A stretch of DNA of 64,000 nucleotides from Bordetella sp. LUAb4 (GTDB lineage Bacteria > Pseudomonadota > Gammaproteobacteria > Burkholderiales > Burkholderiaceae_B). The stretch covers positions 124,001 to 188,000 of the forward strand of contig NZ_JAHPZX010000010.1 in NCBI RefSeq assembly GCF_021325795.1. Reading direction: 5' to 3'. Below are positions 37,472 to 45,812 of the stretch, in pieces (position 1 is the stretch's first letter; every line of letters starts with the position of its first letter). Below the pieces are notes generated by a model. That model saw nothing but the letters and a program-made list of their open reading frames with translations. It made no database searches and was not told where the DNA came from. Made by a program: the position numbers and the translations under genes.

Positions 37472-38374
37472 TTAGTAGCCGAGCGCCTTGAGATCGGCGA
37501 GCGTCTTCTTGATGATGGCGATGGTTTTTTCGCGCTCCGGTCCTTCCAGGTCCAGGCGAGGCGGTTTGACCGTCTCGGCGGATCCGCTGACGATGTTTTC
37601 CGCCAACTTGATGTGCTGGACCAGCTTGACGACGGTGTCGAGGTGGAACAAGGGCGTCAGTACCGCGTAGAGTTCGCGGGCCTTGGCGAAGTCGCCGGCG
37701 ACGGCAAGCTTGAGCAATTCGACCGACTCCCTGGGCAGGGCGTTGGCCATGCCGGATACCCATGCTTTCGCGCCCAGGGCCGCGCTTTCCAGGATCAAAT
37801 CGTCAACGCCGCAGACAACGTTCAACCGGTCGCCGAACCGCGAGATGAGATCGGTGACGCGCGTGGTGTCATAGGATTCTTCCTTGATGGCGGTAATGGT
37901 CGGCGCCGCCATGAGTTCCGCGACGACGTCGGGCGTCAGGTCGATGCCATAGCCACGGGGATTGTTGTAAAGCAGGATTTCGAGCTTGGACGCGTTGGCG
38001 ACGGCCTTGTAGAAGGCGACCGTCTCGCGGTTGTCCGACTTATAGGTCAGGGCGGGGAAAACCATCAATCCATCGACGCCCAGCTTCTCCGCTTCCTTGG
38101 CATAGGCGACCGCTTTTTCAGTGCTGGTTTCCGCCACGCCGGACACGATGGGCACACGGCCCTTGACGGTTTCCTTGGCCGTGCGCAGTACGGTCAGCTT
38201 TTCTTCGGGGGACAACTGGGCATTCTCGCCCACCATGCCCATCATCACGACGCCACCGACGCCATTGGCGATGAGTCGTTCCAGGCCGGCGCGGATCGCG
38301 TCCACGTCCAAAGAAAAATCGGGTTTGAGTTTGGTGGTGACTGCGGGGAAAACGCCTTGCCACTGGATAGTCAT
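37472..38374 (-). CDS. DHDPS-family lyase, probable pyrroline-4-hydroxy-2-carboxylate deaminase
   Basis: 300 residues, a complete TIM-barrel member of the DapA family. The Schiff-base lysine is Lys164 in TAIKEES, and the catalytic tyrosine is Tyr136 in ILLYNNPRG. The first loop reads GMVGENAQLS, whereas DapA has GTTGE, so a role in lysine synthesis is unlikely. In hydroxyproline catabolism a DHDPS relative (HypD/LhpC) turns the pyrroline product of the oxidase into alpha-ketoglutarate semialdehyde with loss of ammonia. The epimerase and oxidase genes downstream support this. AAGGAAG precedes the start, and it is the first gene of the operon. Confidence 0.85.
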   Translation of the reverse strand: MTIQWQGVFPAVTTKLKPDFSLDVDAIRAGLERLIANGVGGVVMMGMVGENAQLSPEEKLTVLRTAKETVKGRVPIVSGVAETSTEKAVAYAKEAEKLGVDGLMVFPALTYKSDNRETVAFYKAVANASKLEILLYNNPRGYGIDLTPDVVAELMAAPTITAIKEESYDTTRVTDLISRFGDRLNVVCGVDDLILESAALGAKAWVSGMANALPRESVELLKLAVAGDFAKARELYAVLTPLFHLDTVVKLVQHIKLAENIVSGSAETVKPPRLDLEGPEREKTIAIIKKTLADLKALGY

Positions 38375-38753
38375 GTCGGGCTTCCTTGGAAAACGAGGGA
38401 GGAGTCGTGATTGGATTCCAGGCTACTTTATATTGGATCCAATTCATGTCGCCGAAAAAATAGTCAGCCGACGGTGTTCGAGAACAGACGCCACGCTGAC
38501 AACGGGATCCTGGATCCAATATTATCGAAGGCGGCCGCGTTTGTGCCGCGCTGTTTGTCCGGGTTTTCCCTCGATTGGGGCATTTTTCTGCCGTCTGTCC
38601 AACAGCCGATGGGGTCCAGGCGGGTTCGGAGCAAGCCGAAGTGGTCCAGGTAAATGGGAAGAAACTGGCGCTTAAACTGCAGCCAGTTTCAGGAGAAGAT
38701 GACGCCTTGCCGGGCGGCTGTCCGGTCAACGCTTCCTCCTCGCAGGTCATGCC
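38375..38753. other. Divergent intergenic region with repeated operator-like sites
   Basis: About 380 bases between the leftward catabolic operon and the paiB-like gene. Three copies of a TTGGATcCA-type element are present; the rest, from about 38530, shows no gene or strong hairpin. Confidence 0.5.
38432..38443. promoter_or_regulatory. Operator palindrome ATTGGATCCAAT
   Basis: A perfect 12-base palindrome 58 bases upstream of the DHDPS-family start codon. Related sites are ATTGGATTCCAG at 38410 and CTGGATCCAATA at 38510. TTGGATCCAA-type palindromes are typical of GntR/FCD-family repressors, which are often linked to DHDPS-type operons; no GntR gene lies in the window. Confidence 0.6.
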
Positions 38754-39386
38754 ATGTACGTTCCCGAACACTTCGCCGTCCCGCAGCTTGATTCGCTGCA
38801 TGATCTGATTCGTGCCCACCCCTTCGGCACCTTGATCACCCACGGCCGTGCCGGGTTGGATGCCAATCATCTGCCCTTCGAACTGGAAACCGGTGCCACC
38901 ACCACGCTGCATGCGCATGTCGCCCGCAGCAATACGCTCTGGCAGGACGTCGAGGAAGGCGATGAAGTCCTGGTGGTGTTTCGCGCGGCGGATGCGTATA
39001 TCTCGCCTAACTGGTATCCGAGCAAGCATGAGTTGCACAAGCAGGTGCCGACCTGGAACTACATGGTCGCGCATGCCCATGGCCGGATCACGGTCAGGGA
39101 CGACGAACGCTATGTGCGCGGCGTGGTCGCCCGCCTGACCCGCACGCACGAGGCCACACAGCCCAAGCCGTGGAAGATGACAGACAGCACGCCCGAGTAC
39201 ATCGATACCTTGCTCAAGGCGATCGTCGGCATCCAGGTGGAAGTCACGCGCCTGGTCGGGAAGTACAAGCTGAGCCAGAACAAGGATCGGCGCGATATCG
39301 AAGGCGCGGCTCACGGCGCCATCGCGCAGGGCGGTGAAGAAATAGGGGAGGCGATGCTCGCCTGTGCGAGCGAAAAGTCGCGCTGA
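38754..39386 (+). CDS. paiB: PaiB-like FMN-binding split-barrel protein
   Basis: 210 residues, the normal length. PaiB landmarks are MYVPEHFAV at the start, HPFGTLITHGRAGLDANHLPF, VFRAADAYISPNWYPSKHE, VPTWNYMVAHAHGRI and the C-terminal LVGKYKLSQNKD. The protein has a flavin-binding split-barrel fold; in Bacillus it represses sporulation and protease genes, but in proteobacteria the role is little studied. It is divergent from the hydroxyproline-type operon and stands alone. Only a weak AGG precedes the start codon. Confidence 0.88.
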   Translation: MYVPEHFAVPQLDSLHDLIRAHPFGTLITHGRAGLDANHLPFELETGATTTLHAHVARSNTLWQDVEEGDEVLVVFRAADAYISPNWYPSKHELHKQVPTWNYMVAHAHGRITVRDDERYVRGVVARLTRTHEATQPKPWKMTDSTPEYIDTLLKAIVGIQVEVTRLVGKYKLSQNKDRRDIEGAAHGAIAQGGEEIGEAMLACASEKSR

Positions 39387-39957
39387 GTGGGCTTGACTGC
39401 CTGCCTGTCCAGGCAGCCCTCTGATCGCAACCCTCGGCAGCCAGCCCGTAGCGGACCCTCCATTTTTCCTCAATATTTACGTCCGCGTTACTCCATCTTT
39501 ACTACAGCTTTACGACGCATTTCCCGTTAAGTAATGATCTTTGCGTATCTATTCGGCCTAGACAACAGGCACCGGGATAGGCCATTATTTCTTTGCGTTT
39601 ATATTAAATAAGACAAAAGACACGCTTTTAAATATCTATAAATAACTGGGCGTCGTCCGCGTGTTGCCGTTTCTGTAATGAATGTAATTTATTGCGGTGA
39701 ATTACGGGTTTCCCCGGGTCTACCTTGATTCATTTTCAGAGCAATCAAAATTTTTAGAAAGAAAGTTGCTCTGGCCTCCGTCTAGGATTCGCCGTCGATC
39801 TACTTCATCCGAACGGATGTAGCCGCATCGTCGATCTGTAAACGTTCTTAGTAGTGCACCCGCGCTAAATAAGACAAGACGTTTCCGATATATGTCGAAT
39901 TGTCTAGGCGCGTCGACTCCTAGTGTCATCGACACGATGAGAAATTGAGAGGTAGCA
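39387..39957. other. AT-rich regulatory region upstream of the capsule locus
   Basis: About 570 bases, much richer in A and T than the rest of the window from 39480 onward, and without a gene. TAAATAAGACAA occurs twice, at 39605-39616 and 39866-39877. A short perfect hairpin CTGCCTG-TC-CAGGCAG lies near 39400 just after paiB. The region most likely holds the capsule promoter and its regulator sites. I cannot fix a single -10/-35 pair. Confidence 0.55.
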
Positions 39958-41235
39958 GTGGTCAAGAAAATCGCAGTGTGTGGCCTTGGATATGTGGGCC
40001 TTCCGGTAGCCGTGGCGCTTTCCAAGCGCTTTGATGTGATCGGCTTTGATGTCGATAAACGACGAATCGAACGCCTCAAAGAGGGGGACGACTGGACCGG
40101 CGAGATCGAACGTCACCTGTTGATTGATTCTCCAATCCGCTTCACCGATAGCATCAAGGACGTGGAAGGCTGCGATTTCTTCGTGGTCGCCGTGCCCACC
40201 CCCGTGGACGAGAAGAACAACCCGGACTTCTCCCTGCTGGTGAAGGCTTGCCAGTTGATCGGCCCGGTCCTGCGCCCCGGCTGCATCGTCGTCTTTGAAT
40301 CCACCGTCCACCCCGGCGCCACCGAGGAAATCTGCGGACCGGAGCTGGAGAAAGCCTCCGGCCTGCGTTGCGGCATCGACTTCAAGCTGGGCTACAGCCC
40401 CGAACGGATCAACCCGGGGGACAAGGAACATCCGCTGGAAAAGATCGTCAAGATCGTGTCCGGCCAGGATGAAGAGGCGCTGGAAATCGTCGCCGGTGTC
40501 TACGAGAAGATCATCGACGCGGGTGTTCACCGCGCATCGTCGATCAAGGTGGCGGAAGCCGCCAAGGTGCTCGAGAACACGCAACGCGACATCAACATCG
40601 CGTTGATGAACGAGATGTCGAAGATCTGCGATCTGGTCGGCATCCGCACCTCGGAAGTGCTGGAAGCCGCCGGCACCAAGTGGAATTTCCTGCGCTTCAC
40701 GCCGGGTCTGGTCGGTGGCCACTGCATCGGCGTCGATCCCTATTACCTGACGTCCAAGGCGCAGGAGCTGGGCTATCACCCCGAAGTGATTCTCTCGGGC
40801 CGCCGTATCAACGACGGCATGGCCAATCACGTCGCCTCGCGCGTGGTGCAGACGCTGGCCCGCAACGGCCGCCTCAATGCCCAGACCAAGGTCGGCATCC
40901 TGGGCATGACGTTCAAGGAGAACGTGCCCGACATCCGCAATTCCAAGGTGGTCGATCTGTACAACGCCCTCGGCCAGTACGGGATTTCTCCGGTGGCTTG
41001 CGACCCCATGGTCGACAAGGCCCAGATGGAGCACGAGTACGGCATCAAGCTGGTCGACCGTGCGCATTTCAACGACATGGACGTGCTGATCCTGGCCGTT
41101 CCTCACCGCGAAACCATGGACTCGATCTGGGAAGACATGCCGGATCTGGTCAAGCGCGGCGGCATGGTGTGCGACTTGAAGTCCGTGCTGGACAGCAGCC
41201 GCCTTCAGTCTGACGTTTTGTACTGGACGCTGTAA
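39958..41235 (+). CDS. tviB: UDP-N-acetylglucosamine 6-dehydrogenase (Vi capsule precursor)
   Basis: 425 residues from GTG 39958 with GAGAGG upstream. The NAD-binding motif GLGYVGLPVAVALSKRF opens the protein; the catalytic cysteine is Cys256 in GLVGGHCIGVDPYYL and the conserved lysine lies in AEAAKVLENTQRDINIALMNE. This TviB/WbpO-type enzyme oxidises UDP-GlcNAc to UDP-GlcNAcA in the cytoplasm, the first step to Vi-antigen-like amino-uronic acid polymers. It is the first gene of the capsule locus. The normal next enzyme, the C4 epimerase TviC, is not encoded after it; the next start comes 40 bases downstream and belongs to a TviD-like gene. Confidence 0.92.
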   Translation: MVKKIAVCGLGYVGLPVAVALSKRFDVIGFDVDKRRIERLKEGDDWTGEIERHLLIDSPIRFTDSIKDVEGCDFFVVAVPTPVDEKNNPDFSLLVKACQLIGPVLRPGCIVVFESTVHPGATEEICGPELEKASGLRCGIDFKLGYSPERINPGDKEHPLEKIVKIVSGQDEEALEIVAGVYEKIIDAGVHRASSIKVAEAAKVLENTQRDINIALMNEMSKICDLVGIRTSEVLEAAGTKWNFLRFTPGLVGGHCIGVDPYYLTSKAQELGYHPEVILSGRRINDGMANHVASRVVQTLARNGRLNAQTKVGILGMTFKENVPDIRNSKVVDLYNALGQYGISPVACDPMVDKAQMEHEYGIKLVDRAHFNDMDVLILAVPHRETMDSIWEDMPDLVKRGGMVCDLKSVLDSSRLQSDVLYWTL

Positions 41236-41274
41236 GCGTTCCGGCCGTCGATCTAACACTTCAGGAGACCATGA

Positions 41275-43755
41275 ATGGTTGCTTTCACGACCGCTCCCAT
41301 TGGAACTTGCCGAATTCATACCCCCTTGCGGGGTGCGGTAGGGCGCTACCCGATCAAGCTGCAACTGGGGCGCAACTACGGTTTCGTGCATACCAGCACG
41401 GAGGCGCTGCAACAGGCGCGCTTCATGTTCGGCAAGGGCGATATTCCCGTCGCCGTTCAAAGGCTGGTTTTCCGGCCATCGAATGGCGAGCAGGCCCGTC
41501 GCGGGACGCATAAGCCGGCCGACCTGTACATCGTCGAGCTGTCTTCGCGCAAGCTGCTGACGATCGACGGCCACCCCATCCAATCCAATTATGTGGGTCG
41601 CTATTTCAGCGAGTTCTTCGCTGATCGCACGCGCACTCGCACGTTCTGGTCCATGGCCGTCGCCGACAAGCTGGCGGAACGGCGCGCCTGGCTGGATCAG
41701 GATCCGGTATTCAAGAGCCTGCCGGCGGACGACAAGGCGTTGCTGGCCCGCATCGTCAAGCGCGATCTCACGGACGATGAGATCGAGAGCGAGATGCGCG
41801 AGATCGTCGACCTGCTGGGCAAGAACAAAGTGGTCTTCGTGACCCACGTCAATGCCTTGACGCCCGACAACGTCACCATCGAGCAGCGCGAGCAGTTGAT
41901 CGCTGCCGTGACGACGGCGGCGCAGCGCATCGGCGTGCCTTGCTACGATCCCACGCCCTTGATGAACAAGATTGGCCAGGCCGATGCCTTGGAAGACGGC
42001 GGGCTGGACCTGACGCATTACTCGGAAGCGTTCTCTGAACGCCTGTGCGCCGAGTGGTACAAGAATTTCATGCGGCCGAAGATGAGTGCCTCCACGCCGC
42101 AGTCGTCGGCGCCGAAGCTGACCGCCGACGAAAGTGCCGAACGCATCGAGAAGATCTGGGACGCGGGCAATCTGCGCGAGGCCTCGCGGCGTGTGCGCGA
42201 TGTGCTGCGCCGGCATCCCGCGCTGCCTGATCATGTGCTGCTGATGGCGCGTATCCAGGAAGAGCTGGGCGACTACGAAGGATCGCTGGCGCTGCTGGGG
42301 CCCGCCGACGGTGCGCTGGCGTCGGGCAGCAAGGCCGAACAGATCCTCATGCGCAATCACTTCAAGCTTGGGCATCACGACCTGGCGTACTCGCTGGCGG
42401 CCGGCTTGCTGGGCGACGAGAACGAAACCCCGGAAATCATACGCATCGCCGCGGTGTCCGGTGCCCAGCTGGGCAATGGTGATGAAGCACTGGGCAAGTG
42501 GAAGCAGTTGTTCCGTATCGCCGCGCCCACCGATGCGTGGGCGGTCGAAGCCGCCGACACCGTGCTGTCCATGCTGCAGGCTAGTGGCGACATGGAAAGT
42601 GTCATGCGCTGGGTCAATGAAGTCCGCCAGACGCTGCCGTCGCACGGCCGCAGCTTCACCATGCTGTGGCGCGACCGTCTGGTGTCTGGCGATCGCGCGG
42701 GGCTGCGCGCCCTGGCCGCCGAATCGCCTGTGCTATCGGAAAAGGAAGCGCTGGAATTGGTCAAGGAAGCGTCGTGGCGCGGTAGCGTCATGGCAGCTTG
42801 CGCCTTGGCGGTTTCTTGCGGACTGAACAAGAGCGACAACGAAGAGATCTCTTCCTGGTTGCAGGGGCAGGCCGCGGCATGGGCCGACGAAGGCGCCCGC
42901 GCGCTGGAAGAAGGGCGCCTGCGCGACGCCGCGGACATGATCTGCGGACATCGCCTGCTTGCGCCCGGCACCTTGACCAGCGTGCGTGCGCAACGCGCAT
43001 TCGAGCGCGCGCTGCGCTTGGGCGTGCGCGCCGCTTTGCTGGCCGGCAACCACAAGGAAGTGATCGAACTGACGGATCTGGCGCTGGATACCCAGATCGA
43101 CTTCCCGGAACTCGATGCCATGCGCGGCCGCGCCGCCGATGCCCTTGGCGACAAGAAAACCGCCATGCACCACCTGGAGCAGGCAGCGGCGGACGATTCC
43201 GCCCAACTCAGCACGCAGCTGTACTTCGCCCGGGTGGCGTTCAACGGCGGCTGGTTTGGCGAAGCCATCGATGCCTACAACGCCGTGCTCGCCCATGCGT
43301 CCGCCGACCAGGCGGCGAAGGACGAAGCGCAGCGTCAGCTGGCCAGGCTGGGACCGCGTGCGATCCGCGCTTCGCGGGAAATTCTTGCCGCGGGTGATCA
43401 CAAGGCCGCCTGGCAGTTGTTGGACCGTATCGGACAGTCGTGGCCGGATATGACGGAAGTTCCCCACGAGAAGCGCCGTATTCTCGGCGCCCTGTATGCC
43501 GAGGCCCGTGCGTTGGAGCCGTCCAGCACCACCGAGCGCCTGGACCTGGGCGAACGCATCCTGGCGCTGGTTCCGGATGATGCCATCGGCCTGCGTCTGG
43601 CTGCCGTCGGGGCGATGCGTCTGCACCGCTTCGAGCAAGCCTTGCCCTACTGGCAGCGGCTCAACGAGCAATCGGAGGATGGCAAGCAATTCGAGCATCA
43701 GGTCAAGCGTTGCCAGATCTGGATCGAGAAGATCAACCGGAGGAAGGCCGCATGA
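41275..43755 (+). CDS. tviD: TviD-like capsule protein: SGNH-like domain plus TPR repeats
   Basis: 826 residues, close to the 831 of Salmonella TviD. An N-terminal domain of about 270 residues begins APIGTCRIHTPLRGAV (possible nucleophile region) and ends with the D-x2-H motif in GGLDLTHYSEAF, as in SGNH/GSCFA-type esterases and acetyltransferases. From about 285 to 820 the protein is helical with repeated 34-residue TPR-like units. TviD is linked to O-acetylation of Vi, so acetyl transfer to the capsule is the likely job, with the TPR part as scaffold. GGAG lies seven bases before the start. The gene overlaps the next by four bases (ATGA). Confidence 0.8.
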   Translation: MVAFTTAPIGTCRIHTPLRGAVGRYPIKLQLGRNYGFVHTSTEALQQARFMFGKGDIPVAVQRLVFRPSNGEQARRGTHKPADLYIVELSSRKLLTIDGHPIQSNYVGRYFSEFFADRTRTRTFWSMAVADKLAERRAWLDQDPVFKSLPADDKALLARIVKRDLTDDEIESEMREIVDLLGKNKVVFVTHVNALTPDNVTIEQREQLIAAVTTAAQRIGVPCYDPTPLMNKIGQADALEDGGLDLTHYSEAFSERLCAEWYKNFMRPKMSASTPQSSAPKLTADESAERIEKIWDAGNLREASRRVRDVLRRHPALPDHVLLMARIQEELGDYEGSLALLGPADGALASGSKAEQILMRNHFKLGHHDLAYSLAAGLLGDENETPEIIRIAAVSGAQLGNGDEALGKWKQLFRIAAPTDAWAVEAADTVLSMLQASGDMESVMRWVNEVRQTLPSHGRSFTMLWRDRLVSGDRAGLRALAAESPVLSEKEALELVKEASWRGSVMAACALAVSCGLNKSDNEEISSWLQGQAAAWADEGARALEEGRLRDAADMICGHRLLAPGTLTSVRAQRAFERALRLGVRAALLAGNHKEVIELTDLALDTQIDFPELDAMRGRAADALGDKKTAMHHLEQAAADDSAQLSTQLYFARVAFNGGWFGEAIDAYNAVLAHASADQAAKDEAQRQLARLGPRAIRASREILAAGDHKAAWQLLDRIGQSWPDMTEVPHEKRRILGALYAEARALEPSSTTERLDLGERILALVPDDAIGLRLAAVGAMRLHRFEQALPYWQRLNEQSEDGKQFEHQVKRCQIWIEKINRRKAA

Positions 43756-45812
43756 ACTCCGCACTGGCTGCCGAACAAGAGAACGATTTATCCGACCTCA
43801 GATCGGTTCATGCTCAGTTGGAGGAGATTGTCGCGGCGTCCCCGCGTGTGCAGCTGGCGCAGGGCAACCTGCCGCGCGCTATCGTCCTGGCCCGCGAGCA
43901 TATGGCGGACACCAAAGTCCGCTTCCTGCTGCTGCGGTTGAAGGAGCTGGCGGGCGTCAACGAAGGGATGTCCGAGCAGTGGCAGGAGCTGTTGCGCGAG
44001 TGCCCGGATGACCTTCAGGTCGTCCGGTATAGCGCGACGCGCCTCGTCAAGGAAAGGCATGTCGACGAAGCCCTGGCCCTGATCGAACGCCATGTGCCGG
44101 AGATGAGCGGCAACTGGGACATGCTGTTCGCCCGGGCCAAGCTGCTCAACGACATCCGCGCTTACGAGCAGTCGGATGATCTGTTCCGCCGGCTCATCGC
44201 GCAGCGCGAAGATCGCAACGTGCGTATCGAGTTCGCCAAGCGCCTGCGCAAGCGGGGCCTGCTCGCCGATGCGTTCGAGGTCATCGAACCCGTCATGGGC
44301 GTGCTCGCGCCCGGCAGCAAGGCGGCCGAGCTGGCGAGCGGGCTGGCCAATGACTATGCGTTCTACCAGGACTTCGAGCCCAAGGACGAACTGTCTGGCC
44401 AGGACATCCGGATCGTGTCGATGAAGCACGCGATCCTGCATTTTCGCAATCGCCGGATCGCCGAGCAGCCGCCGGAACGGCCCGTGTCGATTGCGCTGGT
44501 GACCGGCAGCCTTGGGCCCGGCGGCGCCGAGCGCCAGTTGACGCGGCTTGCCGGGGAGCTGAATCGCTTGGCGGGCACCGACGAGCCTTTGCCGACGCCA
44601 ACGAGCTTGCGGCCGGGCGATGTCGCGGTGCTGGTGAAGCAGCACACCGAACCTTCCGGAACGGGCAAGAAGCAGGGTTTGAATTTTTTCCTGCCCGTGC
44701 TGCTCAACGCCCAGATTCCCGTGACGGAAATCAACCGGCTGCCGCCGGTCTCGGTTTCCCATCAGGTCGTGCCCGATCCGGGCTTGACCCGTTTGCTGGA
44801 ACAACTGCCGCCCCCGGTTCACTACGGCGTCACGCGGCTCACGCCGCACTTGCGCGCGAACGAGTTCGACGTCGTCAGCCTGTGGCAGGACGGCACGTGC
44901 CTGTTCGGGGCGCTGGCGGCCCTGCTGGCCGGCGTGCCCACGATACACCTGGTGTTCCGCGGGCTGCCGCCCAATATACGCAAGGACCGCTTCCGCGAGG
45001 AATATCCGGTGCTGTATCAGGCCCTGGCACGCGTGCCCGGCGTCTCATTCGCCAGCAACAGCCTGGCGGCCGCGGAAGCCTATTCGCAGTGGCTGGGCAT
45101 TCCACTGGAGCGCTTCCACATTCTGTACAACGGCGTCCCCGAACTGACCACCGGTTCTTCGGAAGAAGATGAGCGCAAGTGGACGGAATTCGAAGCCAAT
45201 ACCGCTGATGCCACCGAAACGATAGGGGGCGTGTTCCGCCTGGAGCCCGACAAGCGTCCGCAACTGTGGATCAAGCTGGCCGCGCAATACCTCAAGGATC
45301 GCCCGCAGGCGCGCTTCGTCATCGTCGGCGATGGCCGCCTGCACGACATCATCGTCGGCTTGGCGGATGAACTGAAGGTGACGGAACGGCTCTTGCTGGT
45401 GGGCCTGTCCAATCACGTCGGTTATTGGTATTCGCGCATGGATACCAGCGTGCTGTTATCGAGGTTCGAAGGTTTGCCCAATGTATTGATCGAAGCCCAG
45501 CTGCTGGGAGTGCCGGTGGTGTCCACACCGGCGGGCGGCGCGGGTGAATGCTTTGTGCAGAACGTGACAGGTCATCTTATCGATGACCTCGACCATCCGA
45601 ATTTGAACGAAGCCTGCGGCAAGATCGCGTCCATGGTGGACAAGGTCCGAGGCAATGATGTGTTGCGGGAGCATTGCCGGCAACGTGCGCGCGACTTGTT
45701 TTCGCTGAGCGCGATGCTGGAGCGGTTTCTCGGTCTGTGCGTACCTTTTATCCGCACGCCCGAAAACGACGAACGTATCGATCTCGGGCCGATGCGTCTG
45801 ATGGAGGCCTGA
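43752..45812 (+). CDS. tviE: Vi-type capsule glycosyltransferase (GT4) with TPR-like N-terminus
   Basis: 686 residues from ATG 43752, overlapping the tviD stop and preceded by GGAGGAAGG. The first 240 residues or so are helical and TPR-like. The GT-B catalytic part starts at ALVTGSLGPGGAERQLTRLAG and contains the E-x7-E motif in SRFEGLPNVLIEA followed by GVPVVSTPAGGAGE, as in retaining GT4 enzymes. It is longer than Salmonella TviE (578 residues). Position after tviD and before the export genes supports a role as the capsule polymerase or its essential partner. The sugar donor should be a UDP-amino-uronic acid. Confidence 0.85.
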   Translation: MNSALAAEQENDLSDLRSVHAQLEEIVAASPRVQLAQGNLPRAIVLAREHMADTKVRFLLLRLKELAGVNEGMSEQWQELLRECPDDLQVVRYSATRLVKERHVDEALALIERHVPEMSGNWDMLFARAKLLNDIRAYEQSDDLFRRLIAQREDRNVRIEFAKRLRKRGLLADAFEVIEPVMGVLAPGSKAAELASGLANDYAFYQDFEPKDELSGQDIRIVSMKHAILHFRNRRIAEQPPERPVSIALVTGSLGPGGAERQLTRLAGELNRLAGTDEPLPTPTSLRPGDVAVLVKQHTEPSGTGKKQGLNFFLPVLLNAQIPVTEINRLPPVSVSHQVVPDPGLTRLLEQLPPPVHYGVTRLTPHLRANEFDVVSLWQDGTCLFGALAALLAGVPTIHLVFRGLPPNIRKDRFREEYPVLYQALARVPGVSFASNSLAAAEAYSQWLGIPLERFHILYNGVPELTTGSSEEDERKWTEFEANTADATETIGGVFRLEPDKRPQLWIKLAAQYLKDRPQARFVIVGDGRLHDIIVGLADELKVTERLLLVGLSNHVGYWYSRMDTSVLLSRFEGLPNVLIEAQLLGVPVVSTPAGGAGECFVQNVTGHLIDDLDHPNLNEACGKIASMVDKVRGNDVLREHCRQRARDLFSLSAMLERFLGLCVPFIRTPENDERIDLGPMRLMEA

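Noticed and set aside
39904-42645. 913-codon open frame on the minus strand over tviB and tviD
   Set aside because: Antisense shadow of well-supported capsule genes with no family features.
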